A DNA stretch of 64,000 nt, from assembly GCF_024648825.1 (NCBI RefSeq), contig NZ_JANBBE010000001.1:434001-498000 (forward strand), given 5' to 3'. The first letter of the stretch is position 1, and each line of letters opens with the position of its first letter. This DNA is from Lentzea californiensis. GTDB lineage: Bacteria > Actinomycetota > Actinomycetes > Mycobacteriales > Pseudonocardiaceae. Below the pieces are notes generated by a model. The model was not told the origin of the DNA, made no database searches, and saw only the letters and a program-made list of their open reading frames with translations. The position numbers and the translations under genes are program-made. Shown piece by piece: positions 19,381-28,746 of the stretch.

Positions 19381-20203
19381 CGAGATCCTCTCGCGGCAGG
19401 TTGACGTACTCCGCCAGCTTCCTCCGCGATTGTTCCTCATCCAAGGCAACCTCGGCCAAACGATCGAAGATCAGTCTGGTCCGCGCTATAGCGCCTCGAT
19501 CCTGCACGAACACCTGGGTCAGGTCGGTCTCGGTGTAGGCGATCGGCATCGCCTTGTCGTACTCCCAAAGCAGGATTCCGGCCGAGTTGACGAGCACGTC
19601 GGCAGACACGATCCGGACGATGTGCGCGTTGAACATCAGCTGGAGGTACTGATCCGCCATGACTTGGTCGTCGCCGAATCGCTGTTGCAGCGCCAGCTCA
19701 TGGATGTAGAACAAGCAAGTCGGCCGATCGTGTTTCTTCAAAATTGCCTGGCGGTCCATCCGGGCCTGGACCAACGACGCAATCTGCTCTTCGAGGATCA
19801 TCCCGGTCGCGCGGCAAAGGCACTCGGCATACCTCGATGTCTGCACGAGGCCGGGCACCGTGAGCGTGTTGTAGCTGAAGATCTTCGCGGCTGTGGACTC
19901 TGCCATCGCGACCGTGCGCAGGTTGCCTGGCAACTGCACGATGTACTCGTCGAAGGCGTTGCGGTAGCGGCGTTTGAAGTCCTCGAAGTAGTCGATGTCC
20001 TTGCCGCACATCGTCAGGAACTGGACCAGGTCGATCTCGCTGGGCCGGGCCTTGCCGTGCTCGATGGTCGAGACCTTGCTGGGGTCCCAGCCGAGGCGGG
20101 CGGCCACCTCGTGCCCCTTGAGATCGGTGCAGGTCTCGCGCAGTCGCCGCAGCTCATCGCCTAGATCCCGGCTGTACGCGGTGGATGGGGTGCTTTGGGC
20201 CAT
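19355..20203 (-). CDS. Scr1-family helix-turn-helix regulator (DUF5753)
   Basis: A 282-aa regulator. The N-terminal XRE-type helix-turn-helix spans residues ~14-70 (LRRLRETCTDLKGHEVAARLG, then WDPSKVSTIEHGKARPSEID). The C-terminal DUF5753 domain is recognised by VPGLVQTSRYAE, ARMDRQAIL and a late AYTET...DRGAIARTRLIFDRLAE segment. It forms the usual operon with the DUF397 gene. Such pairs are numerous in Streptomyces and Pseudonocardiaceae; some affect development and secondary metabolism. Confidence 0.9.
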   Translation of the reverse strand: MAQSTPSTAYSRDLGDELRRLRETCTDLKGHEVAARLGWDPSKVSTIEHGKARPSEIDLVQFLTMCGKDIDYFEDFKRRYRNAFDEYIVQLPGNLRTVAMAESTAAKIFSYNTLTVPGLVQTSRYAECLCRATGMILEEQIASLVQARMDRQAILKKHDRPTCLFYIHELALQQRFGDDQVMADQYLQLMFNAHIVRIVSADVLVNSAGILLWEYDKAMPIAYTETDLTQVFVQDRGAIARTRLIFDRLAEVALDEEQSRRKLAEYVNLPREDLDAPGPRLA

Positions 20204-20262
20204 CCACCGAAGTTATGACTTGGAGTCGTTCCACGATACGGCTTCGTTCGGGTGAAAACGGA

Positions 20263-21048
20263 TCAGCCGTGCGGCCCTCCGCTGACGTAGATGACCTGGC
20301 CCGTCACGTAGTCGGCGTCCTCCGCCGCGAAGAACAGCACCGCGCGTGCGATGTCGTGTGGCGTGCCGACGCGGCCTCGCGGGATCGACTTCCGCTGCAC
20401 CTCGATGTGTTCGTCGAGCGTGCGGCCCGCACGGGCGGCGGACACCTTGGTCATCTCGGTCACCACCACGCCGGGGCCGATCGCGTTCACGGTGATGCCG
20501 AACGGGGCCAGGTCGAGGGCGGTGGCTCGGGTGAAGCCCTCCAGGCCCGCCTTGGCGGCGACGTAGTTGGCGCGGTCGTCGTCCACCAGCGCGGAGATGC
20601 TGGAGATGTTGACGACTCGGCCCCAGCCTGCGTCGCGCATGGCCGGCGCGGTGGCCTTGAGCATCAGGAAGCTGCCGCGGAGGTGGGTGTTCATCACGGC
20701 GTCCCAGTCGGCCAGCGGCATGTCGAGGACCATGTTGTCCCTGGCGAAGCCGGCGTTGTTGACCAGGATCTCGACCGGGCCCAGCTTCGCCGTCACCTCG
20801 TCCACGGCCTGGGTGACGGCGTCCGGGTCGCTGATGTCGGCCAGCACCGCCAGGGCTGTTCCGCCGGATTCCTCGATCTGGCCGACGACGGCGTGTGCGC
20901 GGTCGTTGACGTCGACCACGGCTACGTGATGGCCTTGAGCGGCCAAGGCTTTGGCTGTTCCTGCGCCGATTCCGGAACCGGCACCGGTGACGAGCGCGAC
21001 ACGAGTTTGCACTCGTTGATCGTGCCCGCCGTCGACGTTGTTGGCCAC
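20263..21048 (-). CDS. SDR-family oxidoreductase, FabG-like
   Basis: A 261-aa short-chain dehydrogenase. The NAD(P) motif VALVTGAGSGIGAGTA, NNAGFARDN, the catalytic SSISALVDDDRANYVAAKAG (Ser, Tyr, Lys) and a C-terminal YVSGGPHG are all present. Substrate is unknown; 3-oxoacyl-ACP reduction or a secondary alcohol is plausible. I chose the GTG at 21048, 11 bp after the upstream PPE-like gene, with GGGAAG just before it; a GTG at the QTRVALV segment is an alternative. Confidence 0.85.
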   Translation of the reverse strand: MANNVDGGHDQRVQTRVALVTGAGSGIGAGTAKALAAQGHHVAVVDVNDRAHAVVGQIEESGGTALAVLADISDPDAVTQAVDEVTAKLGPVEILVNNAGFARDNMVLDMPLADWDAVMNTHLRGSFLMLKATAPAMRDAGWGRVVNISSISALVDDDRANYVAAKAGLEGFTRATALDLAPFGITVNAIGPGVVVTEMTKVSAARAGRTLDEHIEVQRKSIPRGRVGTPHDIARAVLFFAAEDADYVTGQVIYVSGGPHG

Positions 21049-21059
21049 CGACTTCCCTG

Positions 21060-22319
21060 TCAGCCACCGATCACCGGCGGCGCGACCATCCGGTCGTCGT
21101 CGAAGTACTCGTCCGTGGGCACGAGGTAGTTCGACTTGTGTTCCTTGTCCTCTTCGCCGTTGCCTGCACCGGCACCCGCGCCACCTGCTCCGGCTGCACC
21201 TGCGGTACCGGCCCGGCCTGTACCGCTTGCGCCACCACGTGCGGTTCCTTCCGGACCGTGGGCGACTCCAGCGGCACCACCGGGATTCGAGGGGCCGAAG
21301 CTGCCGCGTCCTGCCGCCGACCCGGCGCCTCCAGCACTTCCGGCACCGAATCCGCCTGCGCCGCGACCGCCTGCGCCTGGTGCACCACGGCCCGCTCCGC
21401 CGGACCCGCCGCCGCCACGACCGGCGGCGCGCGGGTCGTTCGGCCTGAGGCCGGGTGGGATCAGGCCGGGACCGGGCGTGAACGGCTTGCGGTCGTTCGG
21501 ATTGCCACCGTTGAGAAGCTGGTTGTTCCCCTGCGGGTTGGGCTGGGTGGCCAGCGGAGCGGCCCACGAGGGGTTGGTGGTGCCGTTGTTCAGGCCGGGG
21601 CTGCCCAGGTTGGCGGTGCCGGGAGTACCGGTACCTGGCGTGCCGACAGCCGGGGTGCCGATACCGGGGTTTCCGAACTGGGCAGGCGGATTCACGGAGT
21701 TCGTGGTGTGCGCGTAGGTCGTGCTGCTCGTCGTCGTGACGCCCTGGTCGCCATTGGGCAACTGCGGGGCTTCCTCGAACGTGGGCATCCCCGCGGCCGC
21801 GGCGGCGAGCGAGTCGTCCCGCTCCTGCATGACTCGCTCGGCCTCCTGCTTCGCGGCCTGCGACTTCTCCCGCTGTGCCAGCACCTCGAACGGTGCAGCC
21901 GCCATCTTGAACGGGTTGAGGCTGGTCGCCGCGTCCTTCAGCATCTGACCCGGGTTGTACGGAACCTCGGTCGGGAACTTGTTCTTCGTCGACTCCGCCG
22001 CTTCGACCTGCCGGTTGATGACCCCACTCGTGGCCGAGAACGACGTGGACAGCTGGTCGGTGAAGTTCCCGACCTTCGTCAGCGCCTGGGATGCCGCCGC
22101 GCCCGCAGTGCCGGTCCATCCCGCACGCAACCCGTTGACGACGGTGTTGAGCCCGACGGCGACGTTGACCAGCTCGTTCGAGATTGACTTCCACTCGGCC
22201 GCGATCTCACCCGCCAGACTCGGTTCGTTGCCGTCCATCGCCTGCTTGTGCATGGCGGAATGACTGTGTGCCGGATAGTTGGCGGTCGGCTGCGGAGCCT
22301 GCGGTCTCTCGTACGCCAT
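21060..22319 (-). CDS. PPE/WXG100-like ESX substrate with glycine-rich region
   Basis: A 419-aa type VII secretion candidate. Residues ~30-180 form a helical hairpin-type domain with a W-T-G turn (LRAGWTGTAGAAAS) like WXG100/PPE domains. Residues ~190-390 are low-complexity, rich in Gly, Pro, Asn and Ala. The C-terminus ends in YLVPTDEYFDDDRMVAPPVIGG, a tail I recall as recurring in Pseudonocardiaceae PPE-like proteins. There is no signal peptide. It lies in an operon with a DUF3558 lipoprotein and another helical protein. Start ATG at 22319 with GGGAGATGACCG upstream. Confidence 0.72.
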   Translation of the reverse strand: MAYERPQAPQPTANYPAHSHSAMHKQAMDGNEPSLAGEIAAEWKSISNELVNVAVGLNTVVNGLRAGWTGTAGAAASQALTKVGNFTDQLSTSFSATSGVINRQVEAAESTKNKFPTEVPYNPGQMLKDAATSLNPFKMAAAPFEVLAQREKSQAAKQEAERVMQERDDSLAAAAAGMPTFEEAPQLPNGDQGVTTTSSTTYAHTTNSVNPPAQFGNPGIGTPAVGTPGTGTPGTANLGSPGLNNGTTNPSWAAPLATQPNPQGNNQLLNGGNPNDRKPFTPGPGLIPPGLRPNDPRAAGRGGGGSGGAGRGAPGAGGRGAGGFGAGSAGGAGSAAGRGSFGPSNPGGAAGVAHGPEGTARGGASGTGRAGTAGAAGAGGAGAGAGNGEEDKEHKSNYLVPTDEYFDDDRMVAPPVIGG

Positions 22320-22342
22320 CGGTCATCTCCCAGGAGGTTGGA

Positions 22343-22879
22343 TCAGGGCAGCTTTGCGACGACGAAGTCAGCCGACTTTTGGGCGAGCTCGCAGGCTTTC
22401 GCTGGATTGCGGTTTGCAACGTCCGCGCTGGCGACCACCTGCACGCTGGACGACTCGCTCACCGAGATCACTACGTCACAGAGTCCGCTGTCCACTTTCG
22501 GCTTGGCGGTGAAACCGTCGTACTTTCCGACCTTCAAAGGACTCTTGTCGCTGCTCGCATAATCGAGACTCTCTGCGCCGATGGTGGCGTTCAGGGCGAC
22601 GGTAAGTCCACCGGACTCGTTGCTCTCCCACTCGCACGTGTCCGCACCAGCCGCCCTGCGTGGTTCTGGCGAGCCGAGCCCGAGACCGCTCGCTTCACTA
22701 CCAGTGACCAGTTCACAGGGCTTCAAGCCGGCGAGTGCTCCATTGCTCGACGAACTCGATGGCGCACTGGTCTGCGTCTGCGAGGTAGTACCGGGCTTGG
22801 CATCGCCGCCGGTGACACTGCTGCTGCACGCCGCGGTGAACAAGACCAGCCCTGCGACGGCGATTCGTGTGCGGTTCAT
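22343..22879 (-). CDS. DUF3558 family lipoprotein
   Basis: A 178-aa lipoprotein. The signal peptide ends in a lipobox-like LFTAACSSS (Cys ~18), followed by a Ser/Thr-rich linker and a DUF3558 domain with PCELVT near residue 54, TCEW and a late AKACELAQKSADFVVAKL. DUF3558 lipoproteins are frequent beside ESX substrate genes in this order; their function is unknown. It is positioned 10 bp after the upstream helical protein. Confidence 0.85.
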   Translation of the reverse strand: MNRTRIAVAGLVLFTAACSSSVTGGDAKPGTTSQTQTSAPSSSSSNGALAGLKPCELVTGSEASGLGLGSPEPRRAAGADTCEWESNESGGLTVALNATIGAESLDYASSDKSPLKVGKYDGFTAKPKVDSGLCDVVISVSESSSVQVVASADVANRNPAKACELAQKSADFVVAKLP

Positions 22880-22888
22880 GACTTCCTG

Positions 22889-23341
22889 TCAGAGTTGCTT
22901 GAACGTGCCGGACGTGCCCTCTTCCACGTTCCGGTAGGACTTGCGGCTCTTGTCCAACTGGGCCTTGAGTTCACGGATCGCCTCGATCAGGTCCGGAACC
23001 ACCTTTTGGCTGGCCATCTCACCGATCGCTTTGTTGAAATTTCCAACTTCGTCGGCGCAGCCGCCACCCAAGGGGGTCTTGCTGCCAAGAATCCTCGACC
23101 GCCGACGGATCTTCTCCAGCACGGCCTCGAAGTCGGTCAGCTTCTTGATCGCGCTGTCGACGGCCTCCGGATCGTGCTGGAGCGCACCTGCCTCGGAGGC
23201 GGCTTGCACCGACTTGGCCGCGGCCATGATCGTACTGACGCCACCGGTCATCATGCCCATCAAGGGGCCACCGGACTGCGCGTAGTAGCGCTCCAAGGCA
23301 TAGGCCTGGGCGCTTTCCTGTGCGCTGCTCTCACCGGTCAC
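22889..23341 (-). CDS. Helical protein of an ESX-associated operon, function unknown
   Basis: A ~150-aa all-helical protein without signal peptide or membrane segment. It has a glycine/methionine-rich turn (GGPLMGMMTGGVSTIM) near residue 25 and ends in SRKSYRNVEEGTSGTFKQL. The charge pattern and the neighbours (DUF3558 lipoprotein, PPE-like protein) suggest a secreted ESX-type or chaperone-like partner, but I cannot assign a family. GTG at 23341 is chosen for the GGGGGAG 7 bp upstream; the longer frame starts at 23503. Confidence 0.6.
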   Translation of the reverse strand: MTGESSAQESAQAYALERYYAQSGGPLMGMMTGGVSTIMAAAKSVQAASEAGALQHDPEAVDSAIKKLTDFEAVLEKIRRRSRILGSKTPLGGGCADEVGNFNKAIGEMASQKVVPDLIEAIRELKAQLDKSRKSYRNVEEGTSGTFKQL

Positions 23342-23470
23342 AGGTTCGCTCCCCCACGTGCACTGCGATCTATCGTTTGACCGTAAAGCAAGTTGGCCGG
23401 GGAGCGGATCAGTACGACTACTTACACCCATTTGAACTAACGAACAGCACCCGATCCAGGGTGGAACGTC

Positions 23471-23510
23471 ACGAGCCGTGCAGGCCACGAAGGTGGCTTG
23501 CACGGCTCGT
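23471..23510 (-). terminator. Strong hairpin terminator after the M1 peptidase
   Basis: A 12-bp outer stem (ACGAGCCGTGCA and complement) enclosing a 5-bp inner stem (GCCAC/GTGGC) with a GAAG loop lies 12 bp beyond the stop codon at 23522. It separates the peptidase from the ESX-associated operon and could act in both directions. Confidence 0.7.
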
Positions 23511-23521
23511 TGAAAAGCGAG

Positions 23522-25024
23522 TTACTTGTGGGCGTCCAGCAGTTCGTGCGTCAGCTTGATCTTGGCGCGCGACTTCGGTTCCGCCGCGACCGACAGCGAC
23601 TTCGACGCCACGTCGGCCGAACGGCCGGGGGCCTGTGCCGGCTTGCCCTTGGTGAACAGCCACGTCTGGAAGACCTGGTCGAGCTGCTGACCGGAGACCC
23701 GCTCCGCCAGCGCGGCGAACTCCTCGATGGTGGCGTCCGAGTACTTCTTCTCGGCGGCCCAGGTCTTCAGGATCTCGAAGAACTTCTCGTCGCCGACTGC
23801 CACGCGCAGGGCGTGCACGGCCAGCGCGCCGCGGTCGTAGACGGCGCCGTCGAACACGTTCGACGCGCCGGGGTCGCCGGGCAGGACCTGCCAGAACGGG
23901 TCGTCGGCCGGGTAGGAGTCGTAGACGAAGTCGGCGTTCTCCTGTGCCGTGCCCTCACCGACGTGCTCGGACCACAGGAACTCGGCGTAGGAGGCGAAGC
24001 CCTCGTTCAGCCAGATGTCCCGCCAGTGGTGGACCGACACGGAGTCGCCGAACCACTGGTGGGCGATCTCGTGCGCCACGACGTAGGTGTTGGCGCCGCG
24101 CCGGAAGAACGCGTCGTCGTAGTTCGAGCGGGTCTGGTTCTCCAGCGCGTAGCCGAGGTCCGGCGTCACGACGCCGCCCTGCGCTTCGAACGGGTACGGG
24201 CCGAAGTTGTCCGCCAGGAACTCGGTGACCTCGGGCGTGCGCTCGACGCTCGCCTTGGCCGCGTCGGCGTGTTCGCCGAGGCGCTCGGAGTACGCGTTGA
24301 ACGACGGCTGGCCCGACGGGGTGGTCGACTGGCGGATCTCGAACTGGCCGATCGTCAGGAACGTCAGGTAGGTCGCCTGCGGCTTGGTGCTGCGCCAGTT
24401 CCAGCGGGTGTAGCCGTTGATCTGGCGGGTCTGGCCGACGAACGTGCCGTTCGAGATCGCCTCGACGCCGTTCGGGACGGCGACGTTGACGTCGAAGGTG
24501 GCCTTGTCGGTCGGGTGGTCGTTGGACGGGTACCACCACGCCGAGATCTCCGGCTCGCCGATGGCCAGGGCGCCGTCGGGGGTCTTCGTCCACGCCGTGA
24601 AGCCGTTGCGGTCCTTCACGGTGGAGGGCGAGTCTGCGTAGGTGACGACGATCGTCAGGTCCTGGCCCTTGCGGACGCCGCCGCGCGGGGTGAGCGTGAG
24701 CTCGCCGTTGTCGGAGACGAACGAGGAAGGCACGTTGTTGACCCGGACCGACTTCACCTTGAGCAGGAAGTCCAGGTTGAACTGCGTGAGGTCCTGCGTG
24801 GCCTTGGCCAGGATGGTCGTGGTGCCCGAGAGCTGGTCGCCGTTCGGGTTGTAGTTGAGCCTGATGTCGTAGTGGGAGACGTCGTACCCGCCGTTCCCGT
24901 AGGTCGGGAAGTACGGGTCGCCGACGCCGGGAGCGCCTGGAGACGCCGCCAGCGCCGTCCCCGCGAAGAGCGTCATCGCGGCCGCGGACGCCACCGCGGC
25001 CGTCGCCTTGGTTCTGATCGACAT
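23522..25024 (-). CDS. Secreted M1-family zinc metallopeptidase
   Basis: A 500-aa gluzincin with a Sec signal peptide (cleavage likely after AGTALA, residue ~26). The zinc site HEIAHQWFGD lies near residue 318 with the third ligand in WLNEGFASYAE about 18 residues later. The exopeptidase-type motif is seen as YALENQTRS in place of the classical GAMEN, so aminopeptidase activity is likely but unproven. It is shorter than cytosolic PepN and lacks the C-terminal ERAP-like domain. It stands alone between terminator and menD. Confidence 0.88.
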   Translation of the reverse strand: MSIRTKATAAVASAAAMTLFAGTALAASPGAPGVGDPYFPTYGNGGYDVSHYDIRLNYNPNGDQLSGTTTILAKATQDLTQFNLDFLLKVKSVRVNNVPSSFVSDNGELTLTPRGGVRKGQDLTIVVTYADSPSTVKDRNGFTAWTKTPDGALAIGEPEISAWWYPSNDHPTDKATFDVNVAVPNGVEAISNGTFVGQTRQINGYTRWNWRSTKPQATYLTFLTIGQFEIRQSTTPSGQPSFNAYSERLGEHADAAKASVERTPEVTEFLADNFGPYPFEAQGGVVTPDLGYALENQTRSNYDDAFFRRGANTYVVAHEIAHQWFGDSVSVHHWRDIWLNEGFASYAEFLWSEHVGEGTAQENADFVYDSYPADDPFWQVLPGDPGASNVFDGAVYDRGALAVHALRVAVGDEKFFEILKTWAAEKKYSDATIEEFAALAERVSGQQLDQVFQTWLFTKGKPAQAPGRSADVASKSLSVAAEPKSRAKIKLTHELLDAHK

Positions 25025-25078
25025 GCGGCGGACGCTATCCAGACGATCAAGAACGAGCCACCGACTTACGTATGTTTC

Positions 25079-26650
25079 CTATCTGCTGAAAACGTTTGAC
25101 ACAGTCGCCTTCAGACGCTGGTGCAACGCGCGCAGTTCGTCACGTTTTGCCTGCACTTCGACCACTTGGAGGCCCTTCGGTGACGCAATCGCGCTACGGA
25201 ACTCCTCCTGGTCGTCCACTGTGGAGTGCGGAATTCGGTAGCCCGCGCACAAAGCGGTCAGATCAGTCCCGTGCGGAGTGCCGAAAATCCTCTCGAAACT
25301 TCCGCCGTACTCCGGGGCGCCTTGTTCCAGCAAAGAGAAAATCCCGCCCCCGTCGTCATTGAGAACGACGATCGTGAGGTCCGGCAGGCGGTCGGCGAGC
25401 AGGCCGTTGCTGTCGTGCAGGAACGTCAGGTCGCCCATCAGCGCGTACGCGGGGCCCTCGTGCTGCCAGGCGAGCCCGATGGCCGTGGACACGCTCCCAT
25501 CGATGCCGGCGGCGCCGCGGTTGGCGTGCACGACGACGTCCGAGCGGCGTTCGGACGCGAAGTCGACGTCCCGGATCGGGTTCGACGAGCCCACGAACAG
25601 CAGCGAACCGGACGGCATCGCCTGCACCAGGTCGCGCGCGACGTGCAGGCCGGTCGGCCACGGCGCGGCGTCCAGCAGGTCGTCGACGGCCACGCTGACG
25701 CTCTTCACCGCGCTCTGCCACGCCTGCAGCCACTCGCCGTCGAGCGCGGCGGGCTCCGGCAGCCAGGTGGAGGCCCGCGTGGCGGTGAACGGCACGTCCG
25801 GCCACTGGGCCTGGTCGCCCACGGCGTGCACGATTGGAGCGGCTCCAAGCAGGGTCTGCTGACCCCTCGACAGGGTGACGCGGCCGACGACGAGCACCGC
25901 GTCGGGCCGCAGGTGCTCCGGCAGGCCCGCGTTGAGCAGCAACGACCCGTGCCGCAGGCCACCGGGCGCGGTCGGCTCGGCGATCACCGGCCAGCCGAGC
26001 CGCGAGGCCTCCAGCAGCCGTTCCGGGCGGTCGTCACCGAGCAGCACCAGCGTGCGCGCGGGCAGCGTGGAGGGCCGCGTCTCGACGGTGAACGTGCGGT
26101 CCGTCTCCGTCCACGCGCCGCGGTCCGAGGAGGGCCACTGGTCGTCGGACGGCGTCAGAGGCGGCCGGAAGGGCACGTTGACGTGCGACGGACCGTCCGT
26201 GGCGACGGCACGGCAGATCAACGACCTCGTCACGGCCTCGCCGGCGCCCTCGGGCATGTGCAGCGTCGGGATGCCGAGGACGTCGTGCTGGTTGATCGTC
26301 TGACTGGAGCCGGTGCGGTAGAGGTCGACCGGGCGGTCCGCGGTCAGCGCGATCAGCGGCACGTTCGTCAGCTGCGCCTCGATGACGGCCGGGTGCAGGT
26401 TCGCGACGGCGGTGCCGCTCGTGCACGTCACCACGGCCGGCTCACCGGTCTTCGCGAGGCCCAGAGCGAGGAATCCGCCGCTGCGCTCGTCGATGCGCAC
26501 GTGCACCGTGAGCAGGCCTTTTTGCTCGGCCTGGTGCAGCGCGAACGACAGCGGGGCGTTGCGCGAACCGGGGCACAGGACGACGTGACGCACGCCGTTG
26601 CGCACCAGCTCGTCGACGATCACCCTCGCCTGCGTCGTGGACGGGTTCAT
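25079..26650 (-). CDS. menD: 2-succinyl-5-enolpyruvyl-6-hydroxy-3-cyclohexene-1-carboxylate synthase
   Basis: ThDP-dependent MenD (523 aa), which joins isochorismate and 2-oxoglutarate in menaquinone synthesis. HVVLCPGSRNAPLSFALH, HVRIDERSGGFLALGLAKTG and TSGTAVANLHPAVIEA mark the N-terminal domain; the ThDP-binding segment ALMGDLTFLHDSNGLL with NDDGGGIFSLLEQ is near the C-terminus. ATG at 26650 has GGGGG upstream; the very long open frame beyond it is antisense to menB and menE. Divergent from menB, sharing a ~70-bp promoter region. Confidence 0.96.
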   Translation of the reverse strand: MNPSTTQARVIVDELVRNGVRHVVLCPGSRNAPLSFALHQAEQKGLLTVHVRIDERSGGFLALGLAKTGEPAVVTCTSGTAVANLHPAVIEAQLTNVPLIALTADRPVDLYRTGSSQTINQHDVLGIPTLHMPEGAGEAVTRSLICRAVATDGPSHVNVPFRPPLTPSDDQWPSSDRGAWTETDRTFTVETRPSTLPARTLVLLGDDRPERLLEASRLGWPVIAEPTAPGGLRHGSLLLNAGLPEHLRPDAVLVVGRVTLSRGQQTLLGAAPIVHAVGDQAQWPDVPFTATRASTWLPEPAALDGEWLQAWQSAVKSVSVAVDDLLDAAPWPTGLHVARDLVQAMPSGSLLFVGSSNPIRDVDFASERRSDVVVHANRGAAGIDGSVSTAIGLAWQHEGPAYALMGDLTFLHDSNGLLADRLPDLTIVVLNDDGGGIFSLLEQGAPEYGGSFERIFGTPHGTDLTALCAGYRIPHSTVDDQEEFRSAIASPKGLQVVEVQAKRDELRALHQRLKATVSNVFSR

Positions 26651-26722
26651 CCCCCAATTGTCACCGGAGCGCGCTGAGAGGTCGCCCGCTGGTCTCAGGA
26701 GCGGAAGCTTAGAGTCTGGTGC

Positions 26723-27625
<903 letters not shown>

Positions 27626-27635
27626 GCAGGTGCCC

Positions 27636-28667
27636 GTGCTCGACGAACTGCGCGCGGCGCTGGCCGGCGGCGAACCCCTGGTCGACGGCCCGCTCGACGG
27701 CTGGGAGAAGCGGGCCGTGCTCGGCGTGCCGACCTCCGGTTCGACGGGCGAGCCGAAGACCGTGCTGCTCGGCGCGGACGCGCTGACGACGTCCGCGGAG
27801 GCCACGCACGAGCGGCTGGGCGGCCCCGGCACGTGGCTGCTGGCGTTGCCGACCGGCCACATCGCCGGGGTGCAGGTGCTGGTGCGGTCGATCGTCGCCG
27901 GCACCACGCCGGGTGTGCTCGACCTGTCGGCCGGATTCCGCGCCATGGGTTTCGCGCAGGCCGCGAAGCCGGTGCTGGCCCAGCCGGGACGCCACTACAC
28001 GGCGCTCGTGCCGACCCAGCTCTCCCGGCTCGTCGTGGGCGAGGGGCCCGGTCTGGAGGCGCTGCGGCAGTTCGACGGCGTGTTGATCGGCGGTGCCGCC
28101 ACCCCGCCGACGCTGTTGCAGCAGGCGCGCGCTCTGGGCGTGCAGGTCGTCACGACGTACGGCATGAGCGAGACGTCCGGCGGGTGCGTGTACGACGGCG
28201 AACCGCTGCGGGACGTCTCGTTGCGCACCGACGACGTGATCGAGATCAGCGGGCCGGTGCTGGCGCTGGGGTACCGCGGCAGCGCGGAGCCGTTCGGCGA
28301 GTGGTTCCGCACAGGGGACCTGGGGCGGCTGCGCGACGGGCGGCTAGAAGTGCTGGGACGCGCTGACGACGTGATCGTCACGGGCGGCGAGAAAGTCCCT
28401 CCGGTGCTGGTGGAACGGGCTCTGGCGACCGTCGAGGGCGTGCTGGAGGCGTGTGTGGTCGGTGTGCCGGACGACGAGTGGGGCCAGGTCGTCGCCGCGG
28501 TTGTCGTCGCACGCGGGGTGGAGCCTTCGGTCGACGAGCTGAGGGCCGCGGTCGTCGAGGCCGTGGGACGGGCGGCGGCGCCGAAGCTGGTGCGGTTCGT
28601 GCACGAGCTGCCGTTGCGCGGGCCCGGCAAGGTCGACCGAACCGCTGTCTCCGACCTCTTTAGGTGA
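27636..28667 (+). CDS. menE: o-Succinylbenzoate-CoA ligase
   Basis: Short actinobacterial MenE (~343 aa) that activates o-succinylbenzoate with ATP and CoA. The P-loop VPTSGSTGEPKTVLLG comes only ~30 residues from the start, then TTYGMSETSGGCVYDG, FRTGDLGRLRDGRLEVLGR and the catalytic-lysine region ELPLRGPGKVDRT at the end. The absence of the ~120-residue N-terminal part of typical ligases matches mycobacterial MenE. Start GTG at 27636 has GCAGG 5 bp upstream; GTG at 27630 is an alternative. Confidence 0.92.
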   Translation: MLDELRAALAGGEPLVDGPLDGWEKRAVLGVPTSGSTGEPKTVLLGADALTTSAEATHERLGGPGTWLLALPTGHIAGVQVLVRSIVAGTTPGVLDLSAGFRAMGFAQAAKPVLAQPGRHYTALVPTQLSRLVVGEGPGLEALRQFDGVLIGGAATPPTLLQQARALGVQVVTTYGMSETSGGCVYDGEPLRDVSLRTDDVIEISGPVLALGYRGSAEPFGEWFRTGDLGRLRDGRLEVLGRADDVIVTGGEKVPPVLVERALATVEGVLEACVVGVPDDEWGQVVAAVVVARGVEPSVDELRAAVVEAVGRAAAPKLVRFVHELPLRGPGKVDRTAVSDLFR

Positions 28668-28700
28668 ACCTTTACCGCTGAGGACAACCCTCGCCGCGAA

Positions 28701-28725
28701 GCGCGCGGAAACTCTGACCGCGCGC
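28701..28725. terminator. Possible terminator hairpin after menE
   Basis: An 8-bp stem (GCGCGCGG/CCGCGCGC) with a 9-nt loop lies 33 bp after the menE stop and 21 bp before the next start. No T-run follows, so it could equally be part of the leader of the SH3-like gene. Confidence 0.35.
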
Positions 28726-28746
28726 GTTAGCGATGGGGGTTTCTTC

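Noticed and set aside
23498-25099. A 533-codon plus-strand frame opposite the M1 peptidase
   Set aside because: It is composed of Arg/Val/Asp/Gly-rich low-complexity protein typical of antisense frames in high-GC DNA; the opposite strand has a complete signal peptide and zinc site.
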